A DNA stretch of 64,000 nucleotides from Bradyrhizobium sp. BR13661. GTDB taxonomy: Bacteria > Pseudomonadota > Alphaproteobacteria > Rhizobiales > Xanthobacteraceae. The notes under the pieces are model-generated. The model did not search any database and was not told the DNA's origin. It was given only the letters and a program-made list of their open reading frames with translations. The stretch covers positions 124,001 through 188,000 of the forward strand of contig NZ_JARXWB010000006.1 of NCBI RefSeq assembly GCF_029892425.1. Direction: 5' to 3'. The number at the start of each line of letters is the position of its first letter. Within the stretch, counting starts at the first letter, position 1. Below are positions 1-9,245 of this stretch, piece after piece. Both the position numbers and the translations under genes were made by a program.

Positions 1-94
1 CATCGCGCTCAGCCGGTCTGCGAACGATGCGACCGACTATTTCCAGATTCCGACCGGCCGCGTGGTTGAAGTCGGAACCCAAGTCACCATCTGA
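1..94 (+). CDS. kup: Kup potassium transporter, C-terminal fragment (cut by window edge)
   Basis: Reading from base 2, the frame encodes 30 residues and ends at TGA 92-94. The segment [14 protein letters not shown] and the terminal residues [10 protein letters not shown] match the last residues of the complete Kup protein at 250-2178 almost exactly. The visible differences are Ala for Ser in the second codon of the shared stretch and Thr for Ser just after the FQIP segment. This is therefore the 3' end of a second kup gene immediately upstream, a tandem duplication. Only the cytoplasmic tail is visible, so nothing can be said about its pore region. Confidence 0.9.
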   Translation, partial: IALSRSANDATDYFQIPTGRVVEVGTQVTI

Positions 95-249
95 GGGATC
101 AATTGGGACGCAAGAGCGGACCCATGCAGATTTTGCATGCCAAGGGCCCAGAATCGGGCTAGGCTATGCCGGCAGCGCAGGACTATAAGCCGCGCGCTCT
201 CTTCAGCCGTTGTGCAGTGAAGCATTGTTAGAGGCCACCAGGCTCTCCC

Positions 250-2178
250 ATGACAAGTGACGTAGCAGTTCCCGCCCCGGAAACGGCGGCGGCCAATGGG
301 CATGGCGATGCCCACACCACCGCCGGTTTCGGCGCGCTGACGCTTGGCAGCATCGGCGTGGTCTATGGCGATATCGGCACCAGCCCGCTCTACGCGTTCC
401 GCGAGGCGGTGATGGCGGCGTCCGGTGCGGAAGGCGCGCCGACGCCGATGGCTGTCCTCGGCGTGGTGTCCCTGATCCTGTGGGCGCTGATCGTCGTGGT
501 GACGCTCAAATACGTCGTGATCCTCCTGCGCGCCGACAACAACGGCGAGGGCGGCACACTGGCCCTGATGGCGCTGGCCCAGCGCGCGGTCGGCACCGGC
601 GGGTCGACCATCGTCATGCTCGGCATCATCTCCGGCGCGCTGTTCTACGGCGATGCCGTGATCACGCCGGCGGTATCGGTGCTGTCGGCGCTCGAAGGCA
701 TGAAGGACGTCACGTTGACCTTCGAGCCCTACATCGTACCGCTGACCGTGGTGATCCTGGTCGTCCTGTTCGCCGTGCAATCGCGCGGCACCGCCCGCGT
801 TGCGGCGTTCTTCGGACCGGTGATGTGCGTCTGGTTTGGCGTGATTGCGGCCGCGGCGATCGTTCCGATCATCCAGCAGCCGCAGGTGCTGCTCGCGCTG
901 AACCCCTATTATGCGATGTCGTTCATGCTCCACCACGGCATCATCGGCTTTGTCACTCTGGGCGCGGTGTTTCTGGCGGTCACTGGCGCCGAGGCGCTCT
1001 ATGCGGACCTCGGCCATTTCGGCAAACGGCCGATCCAGACCGCCTGGCTGTTCATCGTGCTGCCGTCGCTGGCGCTGAACTACCTGGGGCAGGGCGCGCT
1101 CGTCCTCGGCGATCCCGCCGCGATCGAGAGCCCGTTCTTCCAGCTCTTCCCGCAAGGCTTCGTCCGCGGCAGCATGGTCGTGCTGGCTACGGCCGCCACC
1201 GTCATCGCGAGCCAGGCCGTCATCACCGGCGCCTATTCGCTGACGCGACAGGCGATCCAGCTCGGGCTGCTGCCGCGCTTCGAAATTCGCCATACGTCTG
1301 AAGCCCATTCGGGGCAGATCTTCATCCCGCGCATCAACCAGCTGCTGCTGGTGGCGGTGATCATGATGGTGCTGCTGTTCCGCTCCTCCAGCGCGCTGGC
1401 GTCGGCCTATGGCATCGCCGTGACCGGCACCATGGTGGTCACCGGCATGATGGGCTTTGTCGTGGTCTGGAAGGCCTGGAAGTGGTCGCCGCTGGGGGCG
1501 GCCGCCCTGATCGCGCCGTTCCTGTTCCTCGACCTGACCTTCCTCGCTGCGAACCTTCTCAAGGTGTTCGAGGGCGGCTGGGTGCCGCTGGCGCTCGGCT
1601 CTCTCATGATCATCATGATGTACACATGGCGGCGGGGCAGCCGGCTGTTGTTCGAGAAGTCGCGCAAGCTGGAATTCCCGCTCGCTGACCTCGTGGCGAT
1701 GCTGGAGAAGCGGCCGCCGCAGCGGGTGCCGGGAACCGCCGTGTTCCTGACCAGTGATCCCCTGAGCGCGCCGACCGCGCTGATGCATAGTCTGAAACAC
1801 TACAAAGTGCTTCACGAGAAGAATGTCATTCTCACCATCGAAACCGCGCAGACCCCGCGCATCGATCCGGCCGAGCGGGTGAAGCTGGAGGCGATCAGCC
1901 CGACCTTCTCCAAGGTGACGCTGAAGTTCGGCTTCATGGAATCGCCCAACGTGCCGAAGGCGCTTGCCATCGCCCGCAAGCTTGGCTGGCAGTTCGACAT
2001 CATGTCGACCTCGTTCTTCCTGTCGCGGAGGGCGCTGAAGCCCGCGGCCCATTCGGGCATGCCGCGCTGGCAGGACCGCCTGTTCATCTCGCTCAGCCGC
2101 TCCGCCAACGATGCCACCGACTATTTCCAGATCCCTTCGGGGCGCGTCGTCGAGGTCGGCACGCAGGTGACCATCTAG
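250..2178 (+). CDS. kup: Low-affinity potassium uptake permease Kup
   Basis: A 642-residue inner-membrane protein of the KUP/HAK/KT family, which takes up K+ probably with protons. The family signature [14 protein letters not shown] lies near residues 36-49. About twelve hydrophobic segments follow up to roughly residue 440, and a soluble C-terminal domain of about 200 residues closes the protein, as usual for bacterial Kup. Length is normal (about 620-640). The ATG at 250 has only a weak upstream AGG, but the protein begins at the expected distance from the signature. It follows the end of another kup gene by 155 bases. Two adjacent copies are common in Bradyrhizobium, as I recall. The long antisense frame across this gene is a high-GC artefact. 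Confidence 0.97.
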   Translation: MTSDVAVPAPETAAANGHGDAHTTAGFGALTLGSIGVVYGDIGTSPLYAFREAVMAASGAEGAPTPMAVLGVVSLILWALIVVVTLKYVVILLRADNNGEGGTLALMALAQRAVGTGGSTIVMLGIISGALFYGDAVITPAVSVLSALEGMKDVTLTFEPYIVPLTVVILVVLFAVQSRGTARVAAFFGPVMCVWFGVIAAAAIVPIIQQPQVLLALNPYYAMSFMLHHGIIGFVTLGAVFLAVTGAEALYADLGHFGKRPIQTAWLFIVLPSLALNYLGQGALVLGDPAAIESPFFQLFPQGFVRGSMVVLATAATVIASQAVITGAYSLTRQAIQLGLLPRFEIRHTSEAHSGQIFIPRINQLLLVAVIMMVLLFRSSSALASAYGIAVTGTMVVTGMMGFVVVWKAWKWSPLGAAALIAPFLFLDLTFLAANLLKVFEGGWVPLALGSLMIIMMYTWRRGSRLLFEKSRKLEFPLADLVAMLEKRPPQRVPGTAVFLTSDPLSAPTALMHSLKHYKVLHEKNVILTIETAQTPRIDPAERVKLEAISPTFSKVTLKFGFMESPNVPKALAIARKLGWQFDIMSTSFFLSRRALKPAAHSGMPRWQDRLFISLSRSANDATDYFQIPSGRVVEVGTQVTI

Positions 2179-2337
2179 GCAGGCAAACCAAAGCCGCACT
2201 TCAAGTCGCTGCGATTTAGCTTTAACTTGCGCAAGGCAGCTCAAGCCTTTGTAGCGCTTGATTTTCGCATGCCGAGAGGCGAGGTTGCGCGCCGGCCGGG
2301 ATCGCCCGGCGAGCGACCCGCGACGTTGGAGGATGAA

Positions 2338-2664
2338 GTGGCAAATCAAGTACAGGATCTGACCCCCGACGAGGTTTCCAAGGGTGTCGCGGAGGGCCGC
2401 TACCTGCTGGTCGACGTCCGCGAGCCCAACGAGGTCGAGGCCGAGGCCTATCCTTACGGCGTGGTCGTGCCGCTCTCGACCTTCGATCCCAAGGCGATCC
2501 CTGATCCCCAAGGCAAGCAGGTCGTGTTCGCCTGCCGCTCGGGCAAGCGCTCGGTGACCGCCTCGCTCGCCGCCCAGGCCGCGGGCCTTCCCTACGACAA
2601 GCATCTGGCCGGCGGCATGCTCGGCTGGAAGGCGGCGGGTCTTCCCAGCAAGGTCGGTGGCTAA
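2338..2664 (+). CDS. Rhodanese-like domain protein
   Basis: A single rhodanese domain of 108 residues. The LLVDVREPNE segment (about 23-32) opens the fold and the active-site loop CRSGKRS carries the presumptive catalytic Cys66. Single-domain rhodaneses move sulfane sulfur between thiols in the cytoplasm; the acceptor is unknown here. I chose GTG 2338 because GGAGG (2328-2332) sits five bases upstream. A longer frame from 2227 adds a low-complexity N-terminus with no ribosome site. The aminotransferase gene starts eight bases downstream, so the two are probably co-transcribed, which would fit sulfur amino acid metabolism, although this is only inference from position. Confidence 0.9.
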   Translation: MANQVQDLTPDEVSKGVAEGRYLLVDVREPNEVEAEAYPYGVVVPLSTFDPKAIPDPQGKQVVFACRSGKRSVTASLAAQAAGLPYDKHLAGGMLGWKAAGLPSKVGG

Positions 2665-2672
2665 GGGCAGCG

Positions 2673-3854
2673 ATGACGACCAAGAGCTCCTCGCTGAACA
2701 AGGTCTTCGCCGACCTTCCCGTCACCATCTTCGAGGCGATGTCGCAGGCCGCGCGCGACAACAACGCCATCAATCTCGGCCAGGGCTTCCCTGATGATCC
2801 CGGCCCCGAGGACATCCGCCGTGCCGCGGCCGAGGCCTCCCTGAACGGCTACAACCAGTATCCGTCGATGATGGGCATCCCGGAGCTGCGCCAGGCGGTC
2901 GCGACCCATTACGGTCACTGGCACGGCCTCAAGCTCGATCCGATGAGCGAGGTGATGGTGACGTCAGGCGGCACCGAGGCGCTGACCTCGGCGATCCTGT
3001 CGGTGGTGCAGCCGGGCGACGAAGTCGTCTGCTTCCAACCGGTCTATGATTCCTACCTGCCGATCATCCGCCAGGCCGGTGGCATTCCGCGCCTGGTCCG
3101 GCTCGAGCCGCCGGGCTGGCGACTGAATGACGACATGCTGAAAAGCGTCTTCAATTCAAAGACCAAGGCGGTGCTCTTCAACAACCCGTTGAATCCCAGC
3201 GCGGTGGTCTATCCGCGTGAGGATCTCGAACTCTTGGCGCGCTATTGCCAGGAGTTCGACGTCATCGCGATCTGCGACGAGGTCTGGGAGCACGTCACCT
3301 TCGACGAGCACAAGCACATCCCGCTGATCACCATTCCCGGCATGCGCGAGCGCACCATCAAGGTCGGCTCGGCCGGCAAGATCTTCTCGCTGACGGGCTG
3401 GAAAGTCGGCTTCGTCTGCGCCGCGCCGCCGCTCTTGCGTGTTGCTGCCAAGGTGCACCAGTTCCTGACCTTCACCACCGCGCCGAACCTCCAGGCCGCC
3501 GTCGCCTACGGCCTCGGCAAGCCGGACGAGTACTTCCTGTCGATGCGCAAGGATCTGACGCGGAGCAGGGACCGCCTGACCAAGGGGCTGGAGAGCCTCG
3601 GCTTTCCGGTGTTGAAGTCGCAAGGCACCTACTTCCTCACCGTCGACCTGTCGCCGCTCGGGCTGAACGAGAGCGATGCCGAGTTCTGCTGGCGGATCGT
3701 CAGGGATTACAAGGTCGCCGCGATCCCGGTCTCCGCATTCTACGAGCAGGACCCCGTGACCTCGGTGGTCCGCTTCTGCTTTGCCAAGAAGGACCAGACG
3801 CTCGACACTGCACTCGAGCGGCTGTCGGACGCGATACGCGCACGCAAGAGGTAG
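2673..3854 (+). CDS. PLP-dependent class I/II aminotransferase (kynurenine/methionine aminotransferase-like)
   Basis: A 393-residue fold-type I aminotransferase. The N-terminal INLGQGFPD segment (about 33-41) is typical of the kynurenine-oxoglutarate/YbdL-like branch. SGGTEAL near residue 98 binds the cofactor phosphate, NNPLNPSA near 170 and CDEVWEH near 201 form the pyridoxal pocket, and SAGKIFSLTGWKVG supplies the Schiff-base Lys236. The NNPLNPS form replaces the more usual NxPxNPTG. The preferred substrate cannot be read from sequence. It lies between a rhodanese gene and a PotF-like binding protein gene, with only six bases to the latter, so all three probably share a transcript. Confidence 0.93.
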   Translation: MTTKSSSLNKVFADLPVTIFEAMSQAARDNNAINLGQGFPDDPGPEDIRRAAAEASLNGYNQYPSMMGIPELRQAVATHYGHWHGLKLDPMSEVMVTSGGTEALTSAILSVVQPGDEVVCFQPVYDSYLPIIRQAGGIPRLVRLEPPGWRLNDDMLKSVFNSKTKAVLFNNPLNPSAVVYPREDLELLARYCQEFDVIAICDEVWEHVTFDEHKHIPLITIPGMRERTIKVGSAGKIFSLTGWKVGFVCAAPPLLRVAAKVHQFLTFTTAPNLQAAVAYGLGKPDEYFLSMRKDLTRSRDRLTKGLESLGFPVLKSQGTYFLTVDLSPLGLNESDAEFCWRIVRDYKVAAIPVSAFYEQDPVTSVVRFCFAKKDQTLDTALERLSDAIRARKR

Positions 3855-3860
3855 ACAGAG

Positions 3861-4973
3861 ATGACGAACGTCAGCCGCCCGGGGTTCCGCCTCGGCCTCG
3901 CAATCGCCGCCGCGCTGACGTTGCTCTCCGCTCCCGCCGGGGCCGAGGAGCGGGTCGTCAACTTCTACAACTGGTCGAACTACATGGCACCCGGCGTCCT
4001 TGAGGACTTCACCAAGGAGACCGGCATCAAGGTGGTCTACGACACCTTCGATGCCAACGAGACGCTGGAGACCCGCCTGATGGCCGGCAAGTCCGGCTAC
4101 GACGTCGTGGTGCCGACGGCCTATTTCCTGCAGCGCCAGATCAAGGCGAACATCTTCCAGAAGCTCGACAAGGCGAAGCTGCCGAACCTCGCCAACGCCT
4201 GGAGCGTGGTGACCGCGCGGCTCGGCACCTACGATCCCGGCAATGTCTACGCCGCGAACTACATGTGGGGCACAACGGGCATCGGCTACAACGTCGCCAA
4301 GCTGAAGCAGATCCTCGGGCCGGACGCGAAGGTCGATAGCTGGGACATCGTCTTCAAGCCGGAGAATTTGGCGAAATTCAAAGACTGCGGCGTGCACATG
4401 CTCGACTCCGCCGACGACATCTTTCCGGCGGCGCTTAGCTGGCTCGGGCTCGATCCGAACTCGACCAAGCAGGCCGACCTCGAGAAGGCCGCCGACGTCG
4501 TGGCGAAGGTTCGTCCCTCGGTGCGAAAATTTCACTCGTCCGAATATCTGAGCGCGCTCGCGACCGGCGAGATCTGCTTCGTGGTCGGCTGGTCCGGCGA
4601 CATCATGCAAGCCCGCGCCCGCGCCGCGGAGGCCAAGAGCGGTGTCGAGATCGGCTACGCCATTCCGAAGGAGGGCGCGCAGATGTTTTTCGACAATCTC
4701 GCGATCCCCGCGGATGCCAAGAACGTTAGGGAAGCCTACGAGCTGATCAACTATCTCTACCGTCCGGAGGTCGCCGCCAAGAACTCGGACTTCCTGTCCT
4801 ATGCCAACGGCAACCTCGCGAGCGAGAAGCTGGTCGATCCGAAAATTCTGAACGACAAGAACATCTATCCTGACGAGGCGACGCTCGCGAAACTCTTCGT
4901 CATCACCGCGCGCGATCCGGCGACGCAGCGGATCATCAACCGGCTTTGGACCAAGGTGAAGACGGGACGGTAG
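3861..4973 (+). CDS. Polyamine-type ABC transporter periplasmic binding protein (PotF-like)
   Basis: A 370-residue exported binding protein. A signal peptide runs to about residue 28 (hydrophobic LGLAIAAALTLLS, then APAGAEE as the cleavage region). The mature start VVNFYNWSNYMAPGVLEDF is diagnostic of the PotD/PotF family, which binds spermidine or putrescine for an ABC importer. MWGTTGIGYN and FLSYANGN are further family segments. No permease or ATPase genes for it lie in this window, so it may use a transporter encoded elsewhere or act as an orphan receptor. It is six bases downstream of the aminotransferase. Ligand specificity is not determinable here. Confidence 0.93.
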   Translation: MTNVSRPGFRLGLAIAAALTLLSAPAGAEERVVNFYNWSNYMAPGVLEDFTKETGIKVVYDTFDANETLETRLMAGKSGYDVVVPTAYFLQRQIKANIFQKLDKAKLPNLANAWSVVTARLGTYDPGNVYAANYMWGTTGIGYNVAKLKQILGPDAKVDSWDIVFKPENLAKFKDCGVHMLDSADDIFPAALSWLGLDPNSTKQADLEKAADVVAKVRPSVRKFHSSEYLSALATGEICFVVGWSGDIMQARARAAEAKSGVEIGYAIPKEGAQMFFDNLAIPADAKNVREAYELINYLYRPEVAAKNSDFLSYANGNLASEKLVDPKILNDKNIYPDEATLAKLFVITARDPATQRIINRLWTKVKTGR

Positions 4974-5311
4974 CGGGGCCGCGGTCGATCGCAGGACCAT
5001 CCGGCAACTCAAACCCGCAAAACAACCCCATGCACAGTAGAGCTGTCTCTGCCGCGTTGTCGACGGCGGCGGTCGTTAAGTCCTCATGTTGATTGGGTTT
5101 ATCGGCCGGCGGGCGCAATCATCCGATCCGCCGCGCGAATTGAGCCGCAACACGATGTTCATTGTCGGTGTTGCGGAAAGCTGATAGAGGTGAAGACCTC
5201 GCGTGACTGGCGACATCGGATGGAGCACCATCGGGAAGCGCGGGGCATCTGCCGCTCGCCTGGGCGATTGGGGGAACAACCCCGATCAAAATGCTTCATT
5301 TGGAGCGGCCC
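4974..5311 (+). other. Intergenic region, 338 bases, no gene recognised
   Basis: Between the PotF-like gene and folB I find no convincing reading frame. The open stretches here are short and lack ribosome sites. There is a somewhat AT-richer segment around 5070-5170, which could hold the folB promoter. I see no clear terminator. Confidence 0.5.
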
Positions 5312-5692
5312 ATGCTGACGTCGATCAAGATCACCGGACTGCAGACTTACGGCTATCACGGCCTGTTCGAGGAGGAGCGAACGCTCGGACAAAAATTCAG
5401 TTTTGATATTTTTGCCGACCTGCAGGAAGTCCGGACCCACCTCAGCGACGATCTGGATTCGTCGGTGCGCTATGACGCCGTCGTCGACGAAGCCGTGCAG
5501 ATCGCGGCATCCGGCAAATTCCAGACCCTGGAAGCACTTGGCGAGACGATCGCTGCAGGACTGCTGCGACGCTTCTTCGTCATGGACAGCGTGACGGTCG
5601 CCGTTGCGAAGTCCAGTCCGCCGATTGCTCATGCGATCAACCTGGTCGGCGTCCAGGTCAGCCTTCGACGCGCCGAACTCGCCGGCGCCTGA
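5312..5692 (+). CDS. folB: Dihydroneopterin aldolase-like protein FolB
   Basis: A 126-residue tunnelling-fold protein. ITGLQTYGYHGLFEEER at the N-terminus is the family signature, with the pterin-contacting YHG segment and acidic residues. SVRYDAVVDEAVQIA and FQTLEALGETIA follow, and the latter includes the conserved glutamate that binds the pterin ring. Known members convert 7,8-dihydroneopterin to 6-hydroxymethyl-dihydropterin in folate synthesis. I start at ATG 5312, which has GGAG six bases upstream, rather than ATG 5291. The usual folP and folK neighbours are absent, so a paralogous pterin role is possible. Confidence 0.88.
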   Translation: MLTSIKITGLQTYGYHGLFEEERTLGQKFSFDIFADLQEVRTHLSDDLDSSVRYDAVVDEAVQIAASGKFQTLEALGETIAAGLLRRFFVMDSVTVAVAKSSPPIAHAINLVGVQVSLRRAELAGA

Positions 5693-5740
5693 CGCTCTCC
5701 AGCAATCCAGCGAGCTCCGGGCTCGCGATCCCCGGAGGAG

Positions 5741-6262
5741 ATGCGCGTGGTGATGCCAACACACCTCGATCCAGACTGGACAATTCGGCCGTTCCGGCGC
5801 GGTGACGCGCCGGAGGTCCGGCGGCTCATCGAATCCGTCTGGTGTGAGCACTTTCAAGATCACCCGGACCCATTCGTCCGGGACTTCATCTATTCCCGTC
5901 TGTCGGACGTCGACAACGCAGACAGCGTCTACGCCGACCGGGCTCTGTTCTTGTGTGCGATCGCCGAAGGCGCAATCGTCGGCACCGGCGCAATCAAGCG
6001 GTTCGACGATCGAGAGTGCGAAATGGTTCGCATGTTCGTCGCCCCCGTCTACCGAGGCCGCGGGATCGCGCGGACGATTGCCGATCGCCTCGTCAGCTTT
6101 GCCGGGAATGCGGGATATGATCGCATCCGCTTGGCCAGCAACAACGCGCTGACGGCCTCGCATCGGCTTTACGAAAGGATGGGCTTTCAGCTCACAGCTG
6201 CATGGGATGCCGGCGGCGAGGTGCACTCGCGCCATTACGTTCTTAAGCTGATTGCCAGCTGA
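5741..6262 (+). CDS. GNAT-family N-acetyltransferase
   Basis: A GNAT-fold acyl-CoA-dependent transferase of about 170 residues. MVRMFVAPVYRGRGIARTIA (about 91-110) is motif A, with the RGRGIA pyrophosphate-binding loop that grips acetyl-CoA. The C-terminal ASHRLYERMGFQ segment is motif B. The acceptor substrate is unknown. The start is uncertain: ATG 5741 has GGAGG only two bases upstream, GTG 5747 gives the best spacing (eight bases), and ATG 5753 also lies in frame. The gene follows folB by 48 bases in the same direction. Confidence 0.9.
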   Translation: MRVVMPTHLDPDWTIRPFRRGDAPEVRRLIESVWCEHFQDHPDPFVRDFIYSRLSDVDNADSVYADRALFLCAIAEGAIVGTGAIKRFDDRECEMVRMFVAPVYRGRGIARTIADRLVSFAGNAGYDRIRLASNNALTASHRLYERMGFQLTAAWDAGGEVHSRHYVLKLIAS

Positions 6263-6475
6263 TCGACTGGCTCCGTCATTGCTAGCAACGAAGCGACGAA
6301 TCAAATTCAGGCTATTCCGCGCGCATCGCACGATGATGTTAGACTAACGTTATCATTCTGTAATGAACGATAAATAGGTGAGGCGCGGGGATGGCAGCAG
6401 TTCGTCGCGGACGTCCTCACCCGCGCGCAGGAGCGCCGGGTGGATTTTGCACGTCCGGGTCAGGAGCCTGCTTAA

Positions 6476-8248
6476 ATGACATCTCCGAAGTTCTGGAAAT
6501 ATGCGACGCTTGGCGCGGCCTTGCTGCCGTCACTGGCGCACGCCGATTCCATTCCGTCGACGCCGCCGGTGAATTTCACCAACAGTTCGAGCGCGTCGGT
6601 CGGATCCACGATCGTCAACATCCTGGATTCCTATACTCATCTCATGCAGGCCGATCCCAGGCTGCGCAACGGCGCGGGGGTCATGGAGCAGAATTACCTG
6701 ACCGTCGTCAGGATGACCCAGGAGCGCACGCCGGCGCAGACGCTCGCCGCCATCCACGACGACCGGACCTCGCAGCCCTACAGCGTCCTCAACGGGCTCG
6801 GCCCGCTGACGTCGTCCTTCATGACGGGCATCGGCTCGTCCACGACAGCGACGCCGCCTGCGAGCCTGACGCCGACCTCGTATCAGGTGACCACGCTGCA
6901 GGATTACGATGCGAGTGCGCACGGCATCAACTATCTCAACAGCGCCACCATCGGCTTCACCGCCTTCGGTGATGGCACCGCGACGCCATTGGCCGAAGCC
7001 GCGACCTTCCTCAACACCACCATCCGCAACAACGCCTCGACCGAACCGCCGAAGCGCACCTTCGAGCGCTATATGGGCTCGACCACACCGGTGGTGAATC
7101 CCGCGTCGATCACTTCGGGTGTGATCAGCCCGCTCGATGCGCGCTACGGCAATTACAACGCCGTGAGCAACAAGGCCGGTCTCTCGGTCGCGGACACCGC
7201 GCAGTTCGTCGTTCCCACTTATTTCAGCAGCTTCGCAGTCCCGGTTGCCTATTACAACACGCTGAACTGGGTGCGCGGCTTCGCGGTGACGCCGGCTCTG
7301 GTTGCCGCCAATGGCGGCCAGCCAATCACCGTTCCCGACGTCGGAAGCTTCGATGCGTCAGGCAATTTCACGCCGGTTCAGTTCGGTGCGGGTGACTTCG
7401 TTCCGGGCATCGGCACCGCGCCGCGCCCGTTCCGGCTGTCGACCAAGGTCAAGGTCCCCACGCTGCTGTGGCAGATCGCGAACGGCACCAATCCCTACGG
7501 TGACGGCGCCTTCGTCAGTGGCCACACCAATCTGGCCTACAACCAGGCGCTGGGCCTGGCCTTCCTGGTGCCGCAGCAATTCGAAAGCCTGCTGGTCCGC
7601 GCTGCCGACCTCGGCAACAATCGCATCTTTGCCGGCATGCACGCGCCGCTGGATGTGATTGGCGGCCGCATCGAGGCGACGGCCATCGTCGCAACCAACA
7701 TCTACGGCGCGCTCTACGGTCCTTTTGGTAATCGGCTGGACTGGACCAATTCCGCCAACGCCTCCGCCTATGCGATCTACCAGGCCCACATGAAGACCCA
7801 GAAATACCTGGCGCAGTCCTGCGGCACGAGCACGGTGGAAGAGTGCCTCAAGCGGACGGGCGGTCATCGCGACGACGACGATCGCGATCATCGCGATGGC
7901 CGCGACCGTCGGGACGGGTGGGATCACGATCGCGACGGGTTCGACTACAACCTCGATCCAGACGATATCAGGGGCTACACTTATCGCATGACCTACGGGC
8001 TCGCGCTCGCGGCATCGATGAAACTGCCTGAGACCGTCCCGGTGCAGGCGCAGGTGCTGCTGCTGACCCGTTTCCCCTATGCGACCGACGAGCAGCGCAC
8101 CGAGATCCTGCGCAGCACGGCACTGCCGGCGGGCTTCGCTCTGCTCGACGGCAACACCTGGGATGGCTGGGGCCGGCTCAACCTCTACGCCGCGGTGAGG
8201 GGCCACGACTCGTTCTTCCGCGCGGTGAAGGCGGCGACGGGGCAGTGA
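6476..8248 (+). CDS. Exported PAP2/vanadium-haloperoxidase-like acid phosphatase
   Basis: A 590-residue protein with a signal peptide ending at about LAHA (residues 21-24). The C-terminal half carries the PAP2 core. SGHTN (S348-H350) is phosphatase motif 2, and NNRIFAGMHAPLDVIGGR (about 380-397) is motif 3 with the catalytic-pocket Arg and His. Members hydrolyse phosphomonoesters or polyphosphates, or act as haloperoxidases with vanadate, usually in the periplasm. The protein is larger than ordinary PAP2 enzymes because of a long N-terminal domain of unknown role and an Asp/Arg/His-rich insert at about residues 461-490. It has its own upstream region (6263-6475), which is AT-rich around 6340-6380 and probably holds the promoter. 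Confidence 0.87.
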   Translation: MTSPKFWKYATLGAALLPSLAHADSIPSTPPVNFTNSSSASVGSTIVNILDSYTHLMQADPRLRNGAGVMEQNYLTVVRMTQERTPAQTLAAIHDDRTSQPYSVLNGLGPLTSSFMTGIGSSTTATPPASLTPTSYQVTTLQDYDASAHGINYLNSATIGFTAFGDGTATPLAEAATFLNTTIRNNASTEPPKRTFERYMGSTTPVVNPASITSGVISPLDARYGNYNAVSNKAGLSVADTAQFVVPTYFSSFAVPVAYYNTLNWVRGFAVTPALVAANGGQPITVPDVGSFDASGNFTPVQFGAGDFVPGIGTAPRPFRLSTKVKVPTLLWQIANGTNPYGDGAFVSGHTNLAYNQALGLAFLVPQQFESLLVRAADLGNNRIFAGMHAPLDVIGGRIEATAIVATNIYGALYGPFGNRLDWTNSANASAYAIYQAHMKTQKYLAQSCGTSTVEECLKRTGGHRDDDDRDHRDGRDRRDGWDHDRDGFDYNLDPDDIRGYTYRMTYGLALAASMKLPETVPVQAQVLLLTRFPYATDEQRTEILRSTALPAGFALLDGNTWDGWGRLNLYAAVRGHDSFFRAVKAATGQ

Positions 8249-8263
8249 GGTCGGTGGCGCGGT

Positions 8264-8289
8264 GCTCGGGATCGCTTGCGGTCCCGAGC
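8264..8289. terminator. Hairpin between convergent genes (bidirectional terminator candidate)
   Basis: GCTCGGGA (8264-8271) and TCCCGAGC (8282-8289) are perfect complementary arms around a ten-base loop. It lies exactly in the 56-base gap between the PAP2 gene (plus) and the last gene of the lipid A operon (minus). No long T-run follows on either strand, so it may work with Rho or merely stabilise the 3' ends. Confidence 0.6.
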
Positions 8290-8304
8290 TAAGCGCGAGA
8301 GCCT

Positions 8305-9237
8305 TTACCGCCACCGCCGGTGCAGCCAGAGCCACTGCTCGGGATATTCGCGCACCCAGCCTTCCACCACGTTGGTGATCGCCTGCGTCGTCCCCTGGAT
8401 ATCGATCTTGCCGTCGGCATCGCGCACCGGCGGGATCTCCTCGGTCAGCTCGGCGCGGAAGCGGTAGCCGGGAAGGCGGATGATGCGCACGCCGTGGATC
8501 GGGCACTCGACCTGGCGCACCAAGCGCGCCAGCGTCGGGTTGGCGCGGGTCTTGCGGCCGAAGAAGGTGACCTCGACGCCGCCGGTGAGATACTGGTCGA
8601 TCAGGATCGCGACATGCTTGCCGTCCCTGAGCGCCTGTCCGAGCCGCAAGGGTGCATCGCGGCCCGCGGGGATCAGCGTGCCCATGTTGACCTGGCGCAT
8701 CTCCTGGATGATGCGGTCGGCGGAGGCGATGTTCGGACGGCGATAGAGGATCGCAGTGTCGAGTCCATGTGCGACAGCGGCGAGCGCCGGCAATTCCCAA
8801 TTGGCCAGATGCGAGGCAAAGATCAGCGCCGGCTTGCCGTCGTCCCTGAGTTGGTCGTGCAACTCGACGGTGCGCGGCGGCAGTTCGATGCGGCTGCGTT
8901 CCGGATGCTCGCGATCGTAGTCCCAGACGTGGTCCATATGGGCAAACTCGGCGCCGACGCGGCCGAGATTGTCCCATACGCCCATCAGGATCTGCTCGAT
9001 CTCTTCCGGCGATTTCTCGGGAAATGCAGCCGTGAGGTTGGCGCGGCCGATACGATGCTCGCGCAGGCGCGGACCGATCATCTTGGTGACGCGCGCGAAA
9101 AAGTCCGAAGTCTTGACCGGATCGAAATAGCGCGTGGTGCGCAGCATGCCGACGGTGGCCGCGCCGATCAGGGCGCCGCCGATCGATTTCGCTGCATTCC
9201 GCGCGCGAATCTTCGTGCCGATAGAAATCAGCGCCAT
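8305..9237 (-). CDS. lpxXL: Lipid A VLCFA acyltransferase LpxXL (LpxL/HtrB family)
   Basis: A 310-residue member of the lipid A late acyltransferase family. SHLANWELP carries the HX4E catalytic pair (H143, E148). FFGRKTRANPTLARL is a family segment, and the C-terminal WLWLHRRWR is typical. A hydrophobic N-terminal stretch (about 17-32) anchors it to the inner membrane. It is the last gene of a minus-strand operon with acpXL, fabZ and two fabF paralogues. From that context I infer that it moves the 26- to 28-carbon hydroxy fatty acid from AcpXL to lipid A. In rhizobial clusters as I recall them, an alcohol dehydrogenase gene (adh2XL) sits between fabF1 and lpxXL. Here the gap is only eight bases. 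Confidence 0.9.
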   Translation of the reverse strand: MALISIGTKIRARNAAKSIGGALIGAATVGMLRTTRYFDPVKTSDFFARVTKMIGPRLREHRIGRANLTAAFPEKSPEEIEQILMGVWDNLGRVGAEFAHMDHVWDYDREHPERSRIELPPRTVELHDQLRDDGKPALIFASHLANWELPALAAVAHGLDTAILYRRPNIASADRIIQEMRQVNMGTLIPAGRDAPLRLGQALRDGKHVAILIDQYLTGGVEVTFFGRKTRANPTLARLVRQVECPIHGVRIIRLPGYRFRAELTEEIPPVRDADGKIDIQGTTQAITNVVEGWVREYPEQWLWLHRRWR

Positions 9238-9245
9238 GCGTCCGG

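Noticed and set aside
37..2604. 855-residue minus-strand open frame across kup and the rhodanese gene
   Set aside because: Composition is Arg/His/Gln-rich and repetitive as expected antisense to a high-GC gene; kup on the plus strand has clear domains.
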